NCBI RefSeq assembly: GCF_036323735.1
Contig: NC_086024.1
Coordinates: forward strand, 134,841,053-134,905,052
Direction: 5' to 3'
DNA length: 64,000 bases
Source: Rattus norvegicus
Lineage: Eukaryota > Chordata > Mammalia > Rodentia > Muridae
Below are positions 34,021 through 46,392 of the stretch, in pieces. The notes under the pieces are model-generated. The model saw only the letters and a list, made by a program, of their open reading frames with translations. It was not told where the DNA came from and ran no database searches. Numbering within the stretch: position 1 is the stretch's first letter; each line of letters opens with the position of its first letter. The position numbers and the translations under genes are program-made.

Positions 34021-34244
34021 CTTTTAAACAGCAAAAGTGGTAGGCGCTATGTTACTCACATTCTGATGCCCCCTCCCCCTCAAAGCTATAGTTCCTGAGG
34101 TTTCCAGTGGATACAACAAGGAATCTCACGATGAAACAGCTAATTCAGACTCTTCATCATAAATCAATGAGACGTAAGCCTCCTACGATGCAGAGGGAGA
34201 GATGAGACCATCTTCTGTGTGCATCATCCGGCCGTGGGCGGCGG

Positions 34245-34277
<33 letters not shown>

Positions 34278-35248
34278 GGTCAGCAGCAGCAGCTGCAGCA
34301 GCAAGTCAATGTATGGCTAGAGGACGCAGCAGGGTCTCATTTCCTGGTTGGCACTGAAGGCAAGCCAGAGTCACCCAGAGGCCCACAGGGAGTGAGTGGC
34401 TGTTGCCCTACTTCATCTGAAGACCTCGATCACATCTCGCTCTAACATCTGATATGTCGCAGGGGCTAATATACATCTTTCAAGACTGATCAGTAAGTAC
34501 ATCTCTCTGGACACAGAAACCTAGTCAAGAAACAGACCCAGGCTCCGTCCCTCTCATTCAGACACATGTATCCTCTACTTGGCCATGGCTGGATGGCTCA
34601 CAACGGTACACAAGGCTGTCCTTTTGCCAGGTCCTTGCTTCAGGTAGCTAGAATGAGCCCGTGCCCTGTAAGCTGTGCAGACCTCTACCACACTTCACAC
34701 ATCTACCGACAGCTGTGCCCGCTTTAACCCTATATAAGAACAGTTCACAGACAGCACAAAGTCCTTCTGAGGTCTCACTTTTCATGTGATTAAAAGCAGG
34801 CTAGAGATTAAAAGCAAAGAGCCCCCATAACCTGGGTCACTGCTAAGGCACCCCTAGTCACCATGAATGAAACCGAGATGCCTTCACTTCTTAGTGGGGT
34901 CCTGGGGGGGGCGGCACTGAGCCTGCTGATTGCACTCTAGCCATGGTTATCCGTGCCAGCACCACATCTGGGACTTCACCAGTCTGATTTCAGATCAGCA
35001 CGGAGGCTATCTCAAGACTAGTTAGCTCCTGGTGCATTTGATAGGTCAATCAAGGTCGAGACCAGAAGGACAACAAGCTCTGATTCCTTCCTGAGGCCTT
35101 TGGTTGTAAAAGACCAAAGAGGCCATAAAACAAAGATTTATTCAGTCCCAGCAGGACAGCTCAATGGCACAGCCCTGAAAGGCCAGGACAAAAAAAAAAA
35201 AAGGAAACATCTGGCCAGAAAAATACACTTGTTTACACACGCGCGCAC
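34021..35248. other. Anonymous sequence with CAT and CAG trinucleotide runs
   Basis: A CATCAT run (about 12 units, 34243-34278) is followed directly by CAGCAGCAG (34281-34304). The rest of this 1.2 kb shows no gene or repeat. Confidence 0.5.
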
Positions 35249-35259
35249 GCACTCGCACA

Positions 35260-35343
<84 letters not shown>
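35249..35343. repeat. (CA)n(GA)n compound microsatellite
   Basis: About 20 CA units joined directly to about 22 GA units. Confidence 0.97.
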
Positions 35344-35345
<2 letters not shown>

Positions 35346-36560
35346 TCCACTAGTTTCACCAAGTTCTTGAACAAAACTTGGATTGAAGATTGAAAACAGT
35401 GTAGAATCCTGAGGTCAAGGGCAGAGCAGGCATGAGAGGGAACATCTTGTTTTCTCCTTATCTGGCTGCCTCAGGCAGTGGGTCCCCTCCCCAGCACCCC
35501 AGAGAGCAGCCCTGCCCTGGTAGGTAGGTAGGCCCCTTGGGACTGCTCGGCTGTGTCACACCCTGAACAGGTGACAAACCCCACTCAGGCCTCTGTGGGT
35601 GGTAGGGGGAGGCTGTTTGGGGCAAAGGAACCTCCTAGAAGGGAGACGGCCTGAAGATGAAGGGACTGCTGCTGATGCGGCTAAGGCCACTGGCGCCTGG
35701 ATTCTGACATCTGCTTGTATTGAGGATGGGAGCATCTTTGGAGGCGTGGACAATGGCTGTTTTGTGAGGAAGGAAGTCTGCCCTGGCAGCACGGCCCTTG
35801 GCCTGAGTTGAGAAACTGGGCTCCTCTTCCAGACTCGAGTTGACTCACCGAGGACATCCAGGCCAAGCTTTGGACTCCTGAGTACTCAGCAGCAGGGTGG
35901 TTGGACTCACAGGACCCACCAGAGCCTTCCCGATCACTCTGGGATGCTAATGGGATCAATGGGTTAAGGCTAGAAGATGCTTTGAACTTCTTGGCACAAG
36001 CCCGTCTCTAGTACGGTAATTAATAAATCTTACCAAAGGGGTGGATTAAGGTCAGAGTACACCCAGAAGCCCGGGGGAGAGTGGGTTGGGCTTCCAACAT
36101 GGCTGGGTTGTACCGGCAGTGTTTGGGAAAAGGCATGGCCACGGGTCTACAGCTGTGGGAAGCAGCTGTGATTTCTCTAGACGTTTCTGGGTCCCTGAAC
36201 CAAGCATGTCAACAGCCCAGACTCACACGGGCTAAAAAGTCTATTTGGGAGATAAAACGAGCGACCATGAGACAACCAACTCCAACTGATGTGTCTACCA
36301 TGTAACCCCTACACCTGAGACTTGGGGGCGGGGAAATCACAGAAGGACAGAAAGACATTAAGAGTCAGAGGATCAGGACACTTGCTGCTAGGTAGCTAAT
36401 GTAGATGTGGCAGGGATGCTGTACGAAGGAAATCTCAATGGCATGGGTTCCTAAACAAGATGTGAACGCAGCAGGGGTTGACGTGTCAACTGCCAAGGTG
36501 GAAAGGGGCAATTACATAAAGCCTCACTCCTAGACAAAAGGCTATAGACAACCAATGACA
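35344..36560. other. Anonymous sequence
   Basis: No gene or repeat recognised. Short frames around 35.6-35.9 kb lie on both strands and are not supported. Confidence 0.45.
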
Positions 36561-36745
36561 GCTGGGAGGGAGGGAGGAGGAGGGAGAGAGAGGGGGAGGA
36601 AGGGAGAGGAAGGGAGGGAAGGAGGAAGGGAGAGAGAGGGGGAGAGAGGGGACGGAGGGGGATGGAGAGAGGGGAGGAGGGGGAGGGATTGAGTGAGAGG
36701 GGGAGGGGTGGGGAGGGAGGGGGAAGGAGACAAAGAGACAGAAAG
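36561..36745. repeat. GGGA/GAGA polypurine tract
   Basis: About 185 bp of GGGAGG, GAGAGA and GGAAGG units with few interruptions. Confidence 0.95.
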
Positions 36746-37147
36746 AGAGAATATCAGTTTTCTCAGGGACAAGCTCCCCCAATAGGTTATCCAAATCAAC
36801 ACTAGATGAACTCAACTGGTGTTATATATGTACCACACACATATGTAGTGATAATATTAACTAAAGAGAGGTAGTGAATTTGAAGGGAGCACAGGAGGAG
36901 TCTGAAGGGGAGAAGGAGGGGTAAAAATAACATAAGTACAGTATGAGGGTCTCAAAAAATTTAAATGTTTAAATTTACAAAGGTCTCTTGACTCGAAAAA
37001 GCCCACAGTAACAGATCCAAACACTCACTGTCCCTATAAAAGTCAAGACTGACAAAGAAGTCCCTGACTGCCAGGGAAGGGTCACATCATAGAAAACAGA
37101 GGTGAAACTTCTAATAGAAATGGTGGCCCTCATGCGGTGGCCAACAA
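36746..37147. other. Anonymous sequence, possible L1 3' terminus at 36840-36975
   Basis: 'gaagggagcacaggaggagt' through 'gggtctcaaaaaatttaaat' resembles an old L1 3' end, weakly. Confidence 0.3.
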
Positions 37148-37650
37148 CACAGCAGTCCCCACAAACCCTTGGGAGATACTTCGCAAGCCCCTCCGGCAAG
37201 TGCCTACATACACTGAGACCCTATACAATATATTGTTGTCCCCTGCATGTAATACATACAAGTTAAATTTATAAACTAAGCACGGCAAGAGACTATAACA
37301 CTCATAATTCCCTCTACTGCAAGTTAGCCAACGTCCCTGTCCTTGCTTGCCACAGGCATCATTAAGAAAATCTTAGGACTGCTCGAATAAATGCTAAGAT
37401 ACTCAATTGTCAATCAAATAACAAAGATGGCCACAAAGTAACTAACGGGTTGGTAGTGTATACATTGTGGATGCACAGGACAGAGTGACTCAGGTCCTGA
37501 GTAAGATGCAGCGGATAGATGGAGATTTTATCACCCTACCTAAAACTGTATTATTTAGAACGTAAATGCTTTATTTTGCAAAGTTTTCTTTTAATATTTT
37601 TGATGAAGCTGGAGGCAAAGTAGGGCTGAGCATAAGTTGATCCCACTGCA
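37148..37650. mobile_element. Tigger-type (Tc1/mariner) DNA transposon relic
   Basis: The left end 'cagcagtccccacaaaccct' and 'ttgggagatacttcgcaagc', the internal 'tacaagttaaatttataaac' and 'gtggatgcacaggacagagt', and the right part 'agattttatcaccctaccta' with 'ttaatatttttgatgaagct' follow the layout of non-autonomous Tigger elements of mammals. CpGs of the family are mostly lost. No transposase reading frame; TA target duplication not resolved. Confidence 0.6.
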
Positions 37651-38039
37651 GTCTTCAAAGCAGCTGTGGAAATCGTCAGCACATCTCGAGTGTTCACTAA
37701 GTGGGAGTGATTGTGGTTTTGCTGCTGATTATCCAGGCCACGTTTCCTTTTTGTCTTGTGGTGACAGTGGCCTGTGGATACTCACCTTGTACTCATGTCC
37801 ATCATCCTGGGAATCCCTAAGGCCTTGCTACCCAGAGGATGCTCTGCAAACGGTCAGATCCAGATATGGTGTGATCCTTCCATCTCCGATGGGATCACAC
37901 ACCACTCCCGTACTGTTCCTTCCTGCCCACCCCCTGCTCTCTCACACTCTCCGCATCATGTAGAAACTGCTACCACTGGTTACCTCGGGCACACAGAAGC
38001 ACTCCTGGCTGCTGGACTCCACTGTGCACTCTAGCCTAA
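37651..38039. other. Anonymous sequence
   Basis: No feature recognised. Confidence 0.4.
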
Positions 38040-38640
38040 GTTTACAAGCATCTCAGGACTGCTTCAAAGTCCAGAGCTCAAAGTCTCTTCTGAGACTCAG
38101 GGCAATCTCTCAACGTGACCCCCTATAAAATCAAAATTAAAAAGTAGATCTCGTGCTTCCAACACACGAGGATACAGGATACACATTAATTACCATTCCA
38201 AAAGGGAGGAAATCCTGGACCAAAGCAAGGCTGGAGACTCCATAGCTCCGTGTCTGCTGTCAAAGGGCTCTTCAGATCTCCAGCTCCCTCCAGCTTTGTT
38301 GACTGAATCACACTTCTCTCTCTTGAGCTGGTTCTACCCCCTGTTACCACATTTTCATGACAAATATCCCATGGCTTTGGCATCACTACCATCCTGTGGT
38401 CTCCAAGGCAATCCAGGCTTCACCTTCACAGCTTCACTAACCTCTCTAGGCTTCCATTCAGGGACAACCCTGACTTGTACCTGGCTTCAGTGGCTTTCCT
38501 TGGTTGCAGAGGGAGATTTCGTGCCCCTTTCTTGTATCCTTGACTCTAAAGCCAAAACCATGTGTCTGAAGCTGCCCTGTTCTGTTTCTTGTTGAAGTTA
38601 GAACGTGCCCCTCCCCCACTACCCTATTCAATTACATTTG
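38040..38640. repeat. Candidate interspersed repeat (ERV-like, unassigned)
   Basis: 'ggtctccaaggcaatccagg', 'ggcttccattcagggacaac' and 'gttgcagagggagatttcgt' read like a widespread rodent repeat, but I cannot name the family or its ends. Confidence 0.4.
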
Positions 38641-39174
38641 TAACCACCTGATTTTGATGGTTTCCTCCACTTCGTAAGTTTTCCTTTTCACAAGTACTAA
38701 GCTTAGCTGGATGGGGTATTGCCCTGAGGCCTCCACTCCATTCTATTTAGGATCCCGCTTCTCTTTAAATATTGTATCTCCTCGAGTGCTGGGTGTATCC
38801 ACTTAGGATCCCGTATCTCCTTGAGCTCTGGGTGTAGATTTGACACACTTTCGTTTGCTACATTTTGTTCTCCACTAACTGTACAGTTTATATTTCCCTC
38901 ACTCAGCTTGATCCTTGTCTTTAATGAAGGAGCTGCATAAGAGTGAGCACTGCTTGCCTCACAATGTAATCAATAAATACTAGGCTGCCTTGAAGTTCCT
39001 CTGCCAGTGCCGTTACTCCCAAACTTGTCAGATTAGATTTTTTGGACAAGGCGGTCCATTAAGCACCACTTAAAGCATCCACTGCTTTCCTAATCCAAGG
39101 TTCCAAAGCCCACATTCTGCCAACAAGAAGCATGGCCACATCTGTCACAGCAATACCCCACTCCTGGAACCAAC
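38641..39174. other. Anonymous sequence
   Basis: Contains a diverged local duplication of 'aggatcccg...tctcct...gagtgctgggtgta' around 38750-38835. Otherwise nothing recognised. Confidence 0.4.
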
Positions 39175-39290
39175 TCCTGTCTTCGTCAATGATTGATTGC
39201 TCTGAAGAAATGACTCCCTAATGACTAAGCATTAAAATAAATGAACCTATGAGGACCAATCTTATTCAAATCACCACAAGAACCATGTGG
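39175..39290 (-). repeat. LTR-like rodent repeat, 5' fragment
   Basis: 'gactaagcattaaaataaat' and 'cctatgaggaccaatcttat' with 'tcaaatcaccacaag' match the end of the 33210-33575 family. Confidence 0.6.
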
Positions 39291-39443
39291 AAGCAGGCAG
39301 GTCCAGGACTTGCTTGACCAGCCAACCTAGTCTGGCCAAACTTCAGACCACGGAAGAGAACCTGTCTTAAAAATTAAGATGAACAGTGCCTAAGGAAGGA
39401 CACCAGTGTTGACCTCTGACCCCCACATATGGGTATGTCCATT
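39291..39443 (+). mobile_element. B3-type SINE, 3' part
   Basis: 'tgcttgaccagccaacctag', 'aagagaacctgtcttaaaaa' and 'gttgacctctgacccccaca' are in B3 order and lead into a CA tail. Confidence 0.65.
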
Positions 39444-39444
39444 T

Positions 39445-39480
<36 letters not shown>
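39444..39480. repeat. (CA)n microsatellite
   Basis: About 18 CA units forming the tail of the preceding SINE. Confidence 0.97.
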
Positions 39481-39484
<4 letters not shown>

Positions 39485-39814
39485 GCTGTTCTGCTGTCTT
39501 AAGGGCAAGGACTGGAACCCTCAGTGAGGTACCCTGAGCTGTCTGTGTCAAGCCCCTGGCCACCGGTCCCATTTCACGGCCTCCTCAGACTTTCCCTGAC
39601 ATACCTCACCTACCAAGCTGAGAGCATGTTACAACTTCTGCTTTCCACCTGCTTCTCAGCTTCCACTATTTTCAGTACCCATTACTACAGCAGCTAGGTT
39701 GACTTCCCTGGAAGCTTAATCACCTTTGGCTACCAATCTGCACTGACCACAGCCAGGCACATTCAAGGACCCTTAAATCTGTTTGTACAATTCCAGAGTC
39801 TTGCTCTGCACCCC
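39481..39814. other. Anonymous sequence
   Basis: No feature recognised. Confidence 0.4.
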
Positions 39815-39915
39815 TTTCTACCCCCTATCCCACTCCCTGAACCCCTAACCTCTCTCTCCCTATCCCCTATCTCCCATCCCTCATCCCCCATCCCCCATTC
39901 CCCATCCCCTCACCC
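39815..39915 (-). repeat. C-rich (CCCCATC)n tract with G-quadruplex motif on the minus strand
   Basis: CCCTAT, CCCATC and CCCCCATC units. At 39885-39909 four runs of 4-5 C are separated by 2-3 nt, so the minus strand has four G-runs with loops of 2-3 nt, a strong quadruplex pattern. Confidence 0.9.
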
Positions 39916-41936
39916 AGGCTCACGAAGGCACCCAAACCTGCATAGCATTTAAGGAGTCACACAGGAGGCCCCTCACACAGTCCTGCAATGTCAAAGCACA
40001 GCAGTCTCCAGGCCCAGCCCTTGTGCAGAGCAGACATCATGGGCTGACTCCAGGACCAAGAGGAGCCTTTCTTTTGAAACCTCTCCCTTATGAGTGTAGA
40101 AGGCTAACATTCTCAGTTACCTCAAAGCAGTTTCCATCTAACTGATGAATTACTGTTCTAAGACAGAAAGGCACTGGAATGCCAGTAGCACAGGCTGGCT
40201 GTGCTGGAGTATGTTTTTAAAGTTGGCCTCAGCAGACCCACTTATGAGGTCGGGTGTACCAGAGTTCACTTCTCAGAACCAGGCTCCTCAGAGAGCTCTG
40301 CGGGACCCTTGCAAAGGGAGCGAGTATGGATAGGATGTGGAGCCTTTCCCCCTCCTTTTCGGAAGCATGCCCCCCTAAGAAGGTACTGGAAGGGGGAGAC
40401 AGACATAAATCATCTTCCCCACAGTCCCTATGAAAACATCAAAATGCTCAAAATAGGTGTGGGCCGAGCCCAGCCGTGGCAGGGCCAGCCTGAGAGCCTT
40501 CAGCACGGCCAGCAAGCAGGAGTTTGAAAGGGTTGTATCAATGGGATGCCGAGGCCACCACCCTCCATAAATCATAGCAAGCCTTGGCTGCCTCACCAGC
40601 CTCTTCCCGGCTGGGGGCTGGGTCACTCATGGGTGAGGGGGCTGCTGCTGGCTCGAGATCGTTTTAGGTGCAGCATGGGACTGTGGCGTAACCTGGCCTG
40701 ACCCCGGCCAGAGCCCACACACTCAGTGTCTACTCACCGCACAGTCACGTGGTTATACAAGCTCATTTGATGTTACAGAGAACATCGTGTCCAGGCAAAG
40801 CCAGCCCCTCAGCCCACGGGGGACAAACAGCAGGGAGGAAGGCGCCTAGGTGCTGTCCAGCCGGATCTGGGCTCAATCGGAGCTCTCTCGCTTGCTGGCT
40901 GGGCTGCACGGGATAGGCACCGTGGCCGCCGTTCTATGCACACATAGAGTGCACTGCAGAAGGGGTTCAGCGAGGTATACATGAATACCTGCCCAAGCTC
41001 AGTGTACCCCTCACCCTCCTGGGTCCTTACCAGCCTCAGCAGGGAAAGGTAGATAGCTGATGGGATAAGGCAAGGAGGAAGGATGGATGGAGGAAGAAAG
41101 AGGTTTCTCCCCGGATCTCACTGAATCAAGGGTAAGCCGCCTGGAGAAAATGGGCTGTTATAATCTTTCCTTTTATGTCCAGCCAGGAATCTTGCTTCTC
41201 AAAGCAGAACTCTGCCTGCGGGCTCCTAAACCATCTCCGGAGAGCCAGGGGTCAGCTGTCCCAATGTGACCCCAGCCATGGCTGGGAAAGATCACCTCCA
41301 GGAGAAAGGGTATGAGAGGAATAAATGCACACCCTTCCTGCAGAAACTAGTCCCAGACCACCAGAGCTTAGGGGATCCTTCTGAAGAACTGAGCTGGGTC
41401 TCCAGCATCCTCAAGCCCCCATGTCAAGTGTGCATGGGTTGGGGGAGCACAGGGGCATTTAAGTTATGAATGGCCAGGGGGGCAGAGTGTTTATGGGCTG
41501 TGACACATGTCCGACCTATAACCTGAGGATTTCTCTGTCTGCTTGTCACACCCCACAAGTCCCTTACACCCGAGCATACAAAGTAGCAGAAAGACAGAAA
41601 TGCAGAGCCTTTGTGGAGTCCTAGAAATCTCCTGTGGGACCCTCCAAGCTGCTGTGTGGTCCTGGGCACACTGTGGGTGGCCTCCTAGTAGGGCCATGAA
41701 CTTAAAGGGGGATGGACACTGGTCACTCTAGGAAGAGGGAATCAGAGGGCAGTCCAGCCTTTAATCAGAAGCAAGAAATAGGATGACCATTTCCAAGCCC
41801 TGGTGGAAGAACACAAGGCAGGGTTGGTGTTAAATGGGGACAGTTTCAGCTCGGGAAAATGGAAGTTTTCTGGAGGTGGATGGCGGCAACGGGAACGCCC
41901 ATCCACCACCACTGGGTAACTTATGTCGGGTACATT

Positions 41937-41938
<2 letters not shown>
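39916..41938. other. Anonymous sequence
   Basis: About 2 kb without a recognisable repeat or gene. A weak MIR-like stretch at about 40855-40925 is noted but not called. Confidence 0.45.

Positions 41939-41987
<49 letters not shown>
41939..41987. repeat. (CA)n microsatellite
   Basis: About 24 uninterrupted CA units. Confidence 0.98.
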
Positions 41988-41989
<2 letters not shown>

Positions 41990-44257
41990 TCTTAACAAGA
42001 AAAGGTAGACTCTGCTTATATATAAATATATGGTGTCACTTACGTAATCTAATTCATTATGTAAATGGTGTGGAAATTGTATAACACATTTAAAGTTTTT
42101 AAAGTAACAAAAACATGTACCGTGTATTTCAAAATAGCTGGAAGAGATTTTTTGACTGTTTCCCCAGCAAGAGACGATAAATGTTTGAGGTGATGGAATG
42201 CTGATACCCCACTCGCTCTCCCTGAAGGGGATCTGTGTACTGTCCACAGAGAGGTATCCACATGACTGATAGGTGTCAGTCCTTAAAACTTGGCCAACAG
42301 CGGGAACCAAGATGGAGGACAGAGTGGGCCCTAGGCAAGCCTCAGCCTATACACAAGGGACACAGAGGCTGAAAGAATAGCTAGGACCAGCATTCTCCTG
42401 AAGTGACGGAAGCTGTGGTAGGCAGAGGTGCAGCTCTTCCCTACCAGGTGTCCTGCCATCACGGAATCCTGTCTGTGTGTCCCTGGGACAGCGCTCCTGG
42501 AGTTTTCTCTGATGAAGACACTCGGCTCTCTAGGAGGAAACATCTTCCCGGAGTTCCTGCCTTGGTCCCACCCAAGTTTCAAATGAAACGTGAATGTTTC
42601 TGACTTCACCTGATTCCTCCTGCTTTCGCAGTGCTGGGTGAACAGGAGACAACTACAGCCTCTCTGTCCCTTTGTGAGCCTCTCTGTCCCATCCCCTGTG
42701 CTTGGAGACTAGGATTTGAGGAAAGGAGTGAAATCAGGCGGACAGGAGCTGCATTACATCCCTACCCCACCCCAGCCCCCGCTGTTTGTTGTATGGGGCA
42801 GGTGACTGAGAGAGCAGGGCAGGAGCTCTCCATGAGCCTGAGGATGAAACGGGAGACACTGGGAGACAGTGGACTTCATGGATGATCTAGTGTCACACAG
42901 GGGACTGTGTGTCAAGACAGCTGGGAGAGAGCCTGTTTCTCATACACTCTGGAAACACCACCATCCAACCTCCTCCTCGCCCAACCCTGGCCTCTGCTTT
43001 CTGATGTATTCCTGGTCACTGGAGGCATGACACATAAATGTACAATCCAATGCAGGGCTGAGGACACGCCCAGGTGGCCCCATGACTAAACACAGCTATC
43101 AGCGTGGGAAGAATGTCTGGGTTTCGTCGGAACTCTGCCTGGTACTCAGCCTTGAATACTATGCATTTCATGCATTTCACGGTAGATTCTCAAAATTAAC
43201 ACCAGAGCCTTTGCCACCTGCCCTGGAAATTTTATTTTCATCGCATGGATGGGTTTTATTTGTCCAACGGTAGTTCTAGATTCTTCTATACACACGTAGA
43301 AACCCAGATATCAAGAAACAGCAAGCTTCCAGCCATGGACGTTCTCGACATGAGGAGGCCACCACAATCTCAGCAGCACGAGGCAGGATAAGGGGGTCTG
43401 TGGATCACATGAGACACAGAGGGACAGGGACAGGGCAGATTCCTGAGAGGGACTTCCCAAGGGCATGGGTACCAGGCACTTCAGTGAGGACCAGATAATC
43501 CAACACAGAAAATGTCCCTTCACACACCGAAGAAAATGGATCACACCAACAAGACTCAGAATGGTAGCTCTCCAGCCTCTGGCCTTGGTGAATGGGTGAG
43601 AAACACATTCTGAGGCTTGCATGGCTCTGCCTGGGTACACAGAGGGCCAGAGCTAGATCATGGACTCATGTTGGCATGTAAGCCATGGGGTTTAGAAAGG
43701 CTTACAGCTTCTCCGGGCCCCATATAGAGCTCATGCCAAGCCACTGTAGGGGTTCGCCTGTCCCTGCAAGGCCTGGGAGCACGTGTCACCACCAGCCGTT
43801 GTGAGCGGATATCCTAGCCACCTTACCCCCACCAACCTCCTGGACCGCTTGTGTGTGTCTGATCTAGACCCTGAGTCACAGCCATGAATGCAGCACTGTC
43901 CCATTCCTGTCCTTGCAACAAGACACCTGAGCCTAGGAACTTACTTACCTCTTACCATCCCAGCAGCTGGGAAGTGCTGTGTCCCAGAACATTCAGTGAG
44001 GGCTACTTTGTGTTCCAAGGCAATGCCTTACCCACATCCTCTTGTGACACAGGGAAAGAAAGTACACATTGTTTCAAGCCCCTCAGTAAGGGCACAAGTT
44101 ATGCCCATGAGGACGGAACCCTCAGACTTAACCACCCCTCGGAAGCCCCATTTTAATACCATTGAGTCAGGACGTCTATCTCCACATAGACTTTGGAGGA
44201 ACCCCGGGTTTCAAACCATCTCACCCCTAACTCCAGAACTGAGGCATGTGATTTTTC
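41988..44257. other. Anonymous sequence
   Basis: About 2.3 kb with no recognised repeat or gene. The longest frame (about 196 codons, 43888-44478 plus) runs into an LTR-like repeat and has no domain. Confidence 0.45.
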
Positions 44258-44595
44258 TTATGAACACTTACTGGGATGGTTTGTACACGCTTGGTCCAGG
44301 GAGTGGCACTCATAGGAGGTGTGGCCTTGTAGAAATAGGTGTGTCACTGTGGGCTTGGGCTTTAAGACCCTGGCTTCCTGGAAACCAGTCTTGTCCTTGC
44401 AGCCTTCAGATGAAGATGTGGAACTCTCAGCTCCTCCTGCACCATGCCTGCCTGGATGCTGCCATGCTCCCACCCTGATGATAATGGAGTGAATCTCTGA
44501 ACCTGTAAGCCAGCCCCAATTAAATGTTGTCCTTTATAAGACTTGCCTTGGTCATGGTGTCTGTTCACAGCAGTAAAATCCCAACGAAGATTCTT
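44258..44595 (+). repeat. LTR-like rodent repeat, nearly complete
   Basis: 'tactgggatggtttgtacac', 'gcttggtccagggagtggca', 'ggaggtgtggccttgtagaa', 'ctcctgcaccatgcctgcct', 'taagccagccccaattaaat' and 'ccttggtcatggtgtctgtt' followed by 'cacagcagtaaaatcccaac' give a well-preserved sense copy. Confidence 0.85.
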
Positions 44596-45721
44596 GCCAA
44601 GTATCCATGTGGCTCTAGAACCCAGCAGCCAGTGCAGGAGCCCTACCAGTGGCCCTTGGCCTAGTGGCTCACATCAGGCTGGCTTCTAGTTTCATACTGT
44701 TCCTTGGCCAGGGCTCCCTTGTTGAATTCTTCTCCCCCGGCACTTAGTGATGAATTAAATTGTTTTCATTTTTTTTTTAAATTGATGTAAAATAACAATC
44801 CAGAAAGAAAGAAAAAAAAAGCGGGAGAAAGTCACAGCTGACAAAAATTCCTAACCTTCACACAGGCAAGACTTTTACAGAGTATTTTTATTAGTCAAAC
44901 AGGAGGGCAGTGGTGTTGGGGGAATAGCTGCCCAACAGAAGGAAAAAGGGTGGCGGGTCAGCTGATCCTCAGGCCAGATCTGCCACTTAGGCCCGTGTGG
45001 TCACAAGGGTATCACTGCAAAGTGTGCAGTCCTGACCATAGCCTTCCTCCCTAGGAGGACAGACACTTTCTAGGCCTGCTCTTAGGTAGCAGCAGGTACC
45101 TGACAATTCCTTGGTAATGCAAGTCACCTCTTCAGTCTGGTGATTCCAAGTAACGGAGTCACGCAAAACACCACAGGGCATAGCACTCAAGAGGGTGTCA
45201 GAGATCACCCTGCAGCCAATGTGCTGGGTGCCCCTGCCTCAAACAGACATGTTTCATGACCCCCCAGAGTTACCTGAGAATGGTTAGTAACGAAACCCTG
45301 TTGAAATCTTGTCTCTATAGTTACAGACCTGTGATAAAACCTAATTGAATTAATCTAAATTAATCGAATTAGTTTAACCCAAGTTATTAGTAATGGCATA
45401 ACAAAATGGGACAATTATATCACAAGAGATTTGAATCAATGTGGTCCCCTCTTTCTCTCCAGTAGATCAAGGAGGGGATGGCGGCTGGAAAGTAAGTACA
45501 TCTTGGAAGTGAGGGGCCGAGGGCTGACTCACATCCTGGTTGTGACCCAGCAGGGAGCTGCAAGATTGCATCACATTGCTCAGAAGGGGGAGGCAATAGG
45601 GGTTGAAAACTTTGACTTGTCCACCTCTTGAACTTTCCCCATTGCATTTTCAGGCTGTAGTTGATAGTGGGGAACTAAAGTCATGGGAAGCAAGACCAGA
45701 GATTACGACGGATTTCTGTGT
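44596..45721. other. Anonymous sequence
   Basis: AT-rich around 44750-44820 and 45300-45400, with 'gaattaatctaaattaatcg' at about 45347. No gene or repeat recognised. Confidence 0.4.
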
Positions 45722-45850
45722 CCCTGTCCCAGACTTGAAAATAAGAAAACTGAGCCTCAGAGAGGTTCTGTAACCAGTACCAGACCCCAAGAATCAGTGA
45801 GGGTCTGTGAGGGAGTCCTCCTGGAACCAAACGCTCTGAGCGCTCGCTCA
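45722..45850 (+). mobile_element. MIR SINE fragment
   Basis: 'aataagaaaactgagcctca', 'gagaggttctgtaaccagta' and the following body keep the order of the MIR core (aaactgaggc...agagaggtt...). Confidence 0.65.
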
Positions 45851-46164
45851 ATCATGTTTGATGGCCATCCTCTCGTGAATCGTGAATCGCTAAAAGATAC
45901 AGGAAGGACCAGAGGACAGGACCTCCTTTTTTCCATTTTACCTCTTCAGCACCTCACCCAGAACAGGGCAGCAAACCAGGACCCTTGCTCACTCAGGGGA
46001 GGAGGGCACCTGGACTGGTATCTATCTCTAATTCTTAACACCGCACCCCTCACCCAGGAGAGGTCGCATTCCCAGTGTCACTGTCTGCAGCCTTAAGGGT
46101 GGCACTAAGTGCACACGCTCACCCTTGGCACAGCAAGCCTGGGAAGGTCAGAGGACAACTTTGG
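45851..46164. other. Anonymous sequence
   Basis: No feature recognised. Confidence 0.4.
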
Positions 46165-46392
46165 GAGTTGGTTCTCTCCTTCCATGTTGTCTCTGAGGAA
46201 GAGTCTGCTTGTTTCTTCACCGGCTGGCCTCACACCAGATTCTCGTGACTCGGCCTCTCATCTTACCACAGCAGTGTGGGAATCAGAGATGCAACCACCG
46301 CACCCAGCCTTGTTTACAGACTCCAGGGATCAAACTCAAGTCAGGCTTGCAGGCCAAGTGCCTTTAGCCATTGAGCCATCTCCTAGTCCCAT
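46165..46392 (-). mobile_element. B3-type SINE
   Basis: Antisense head: 'gagttggttctctccttcca', 'ccagggatcaaactcaagtc', 'gcaggccaagtgcctttagc' and 'cattgagccatctcctagtc' preserve the A- and B-box region. Confidence 0.75.

Noticed and set aside
40855..40925. MIR-like fragment (ggatctgggctcaatcgg)
   Set aside because: A weak short match only.
43888..44478. Open frame of about 196 codons on the plus strand
   Set aside because: Its 3' third is LTR-like repeat sequence, and the rest shows no domain, splice sites or codon bias.
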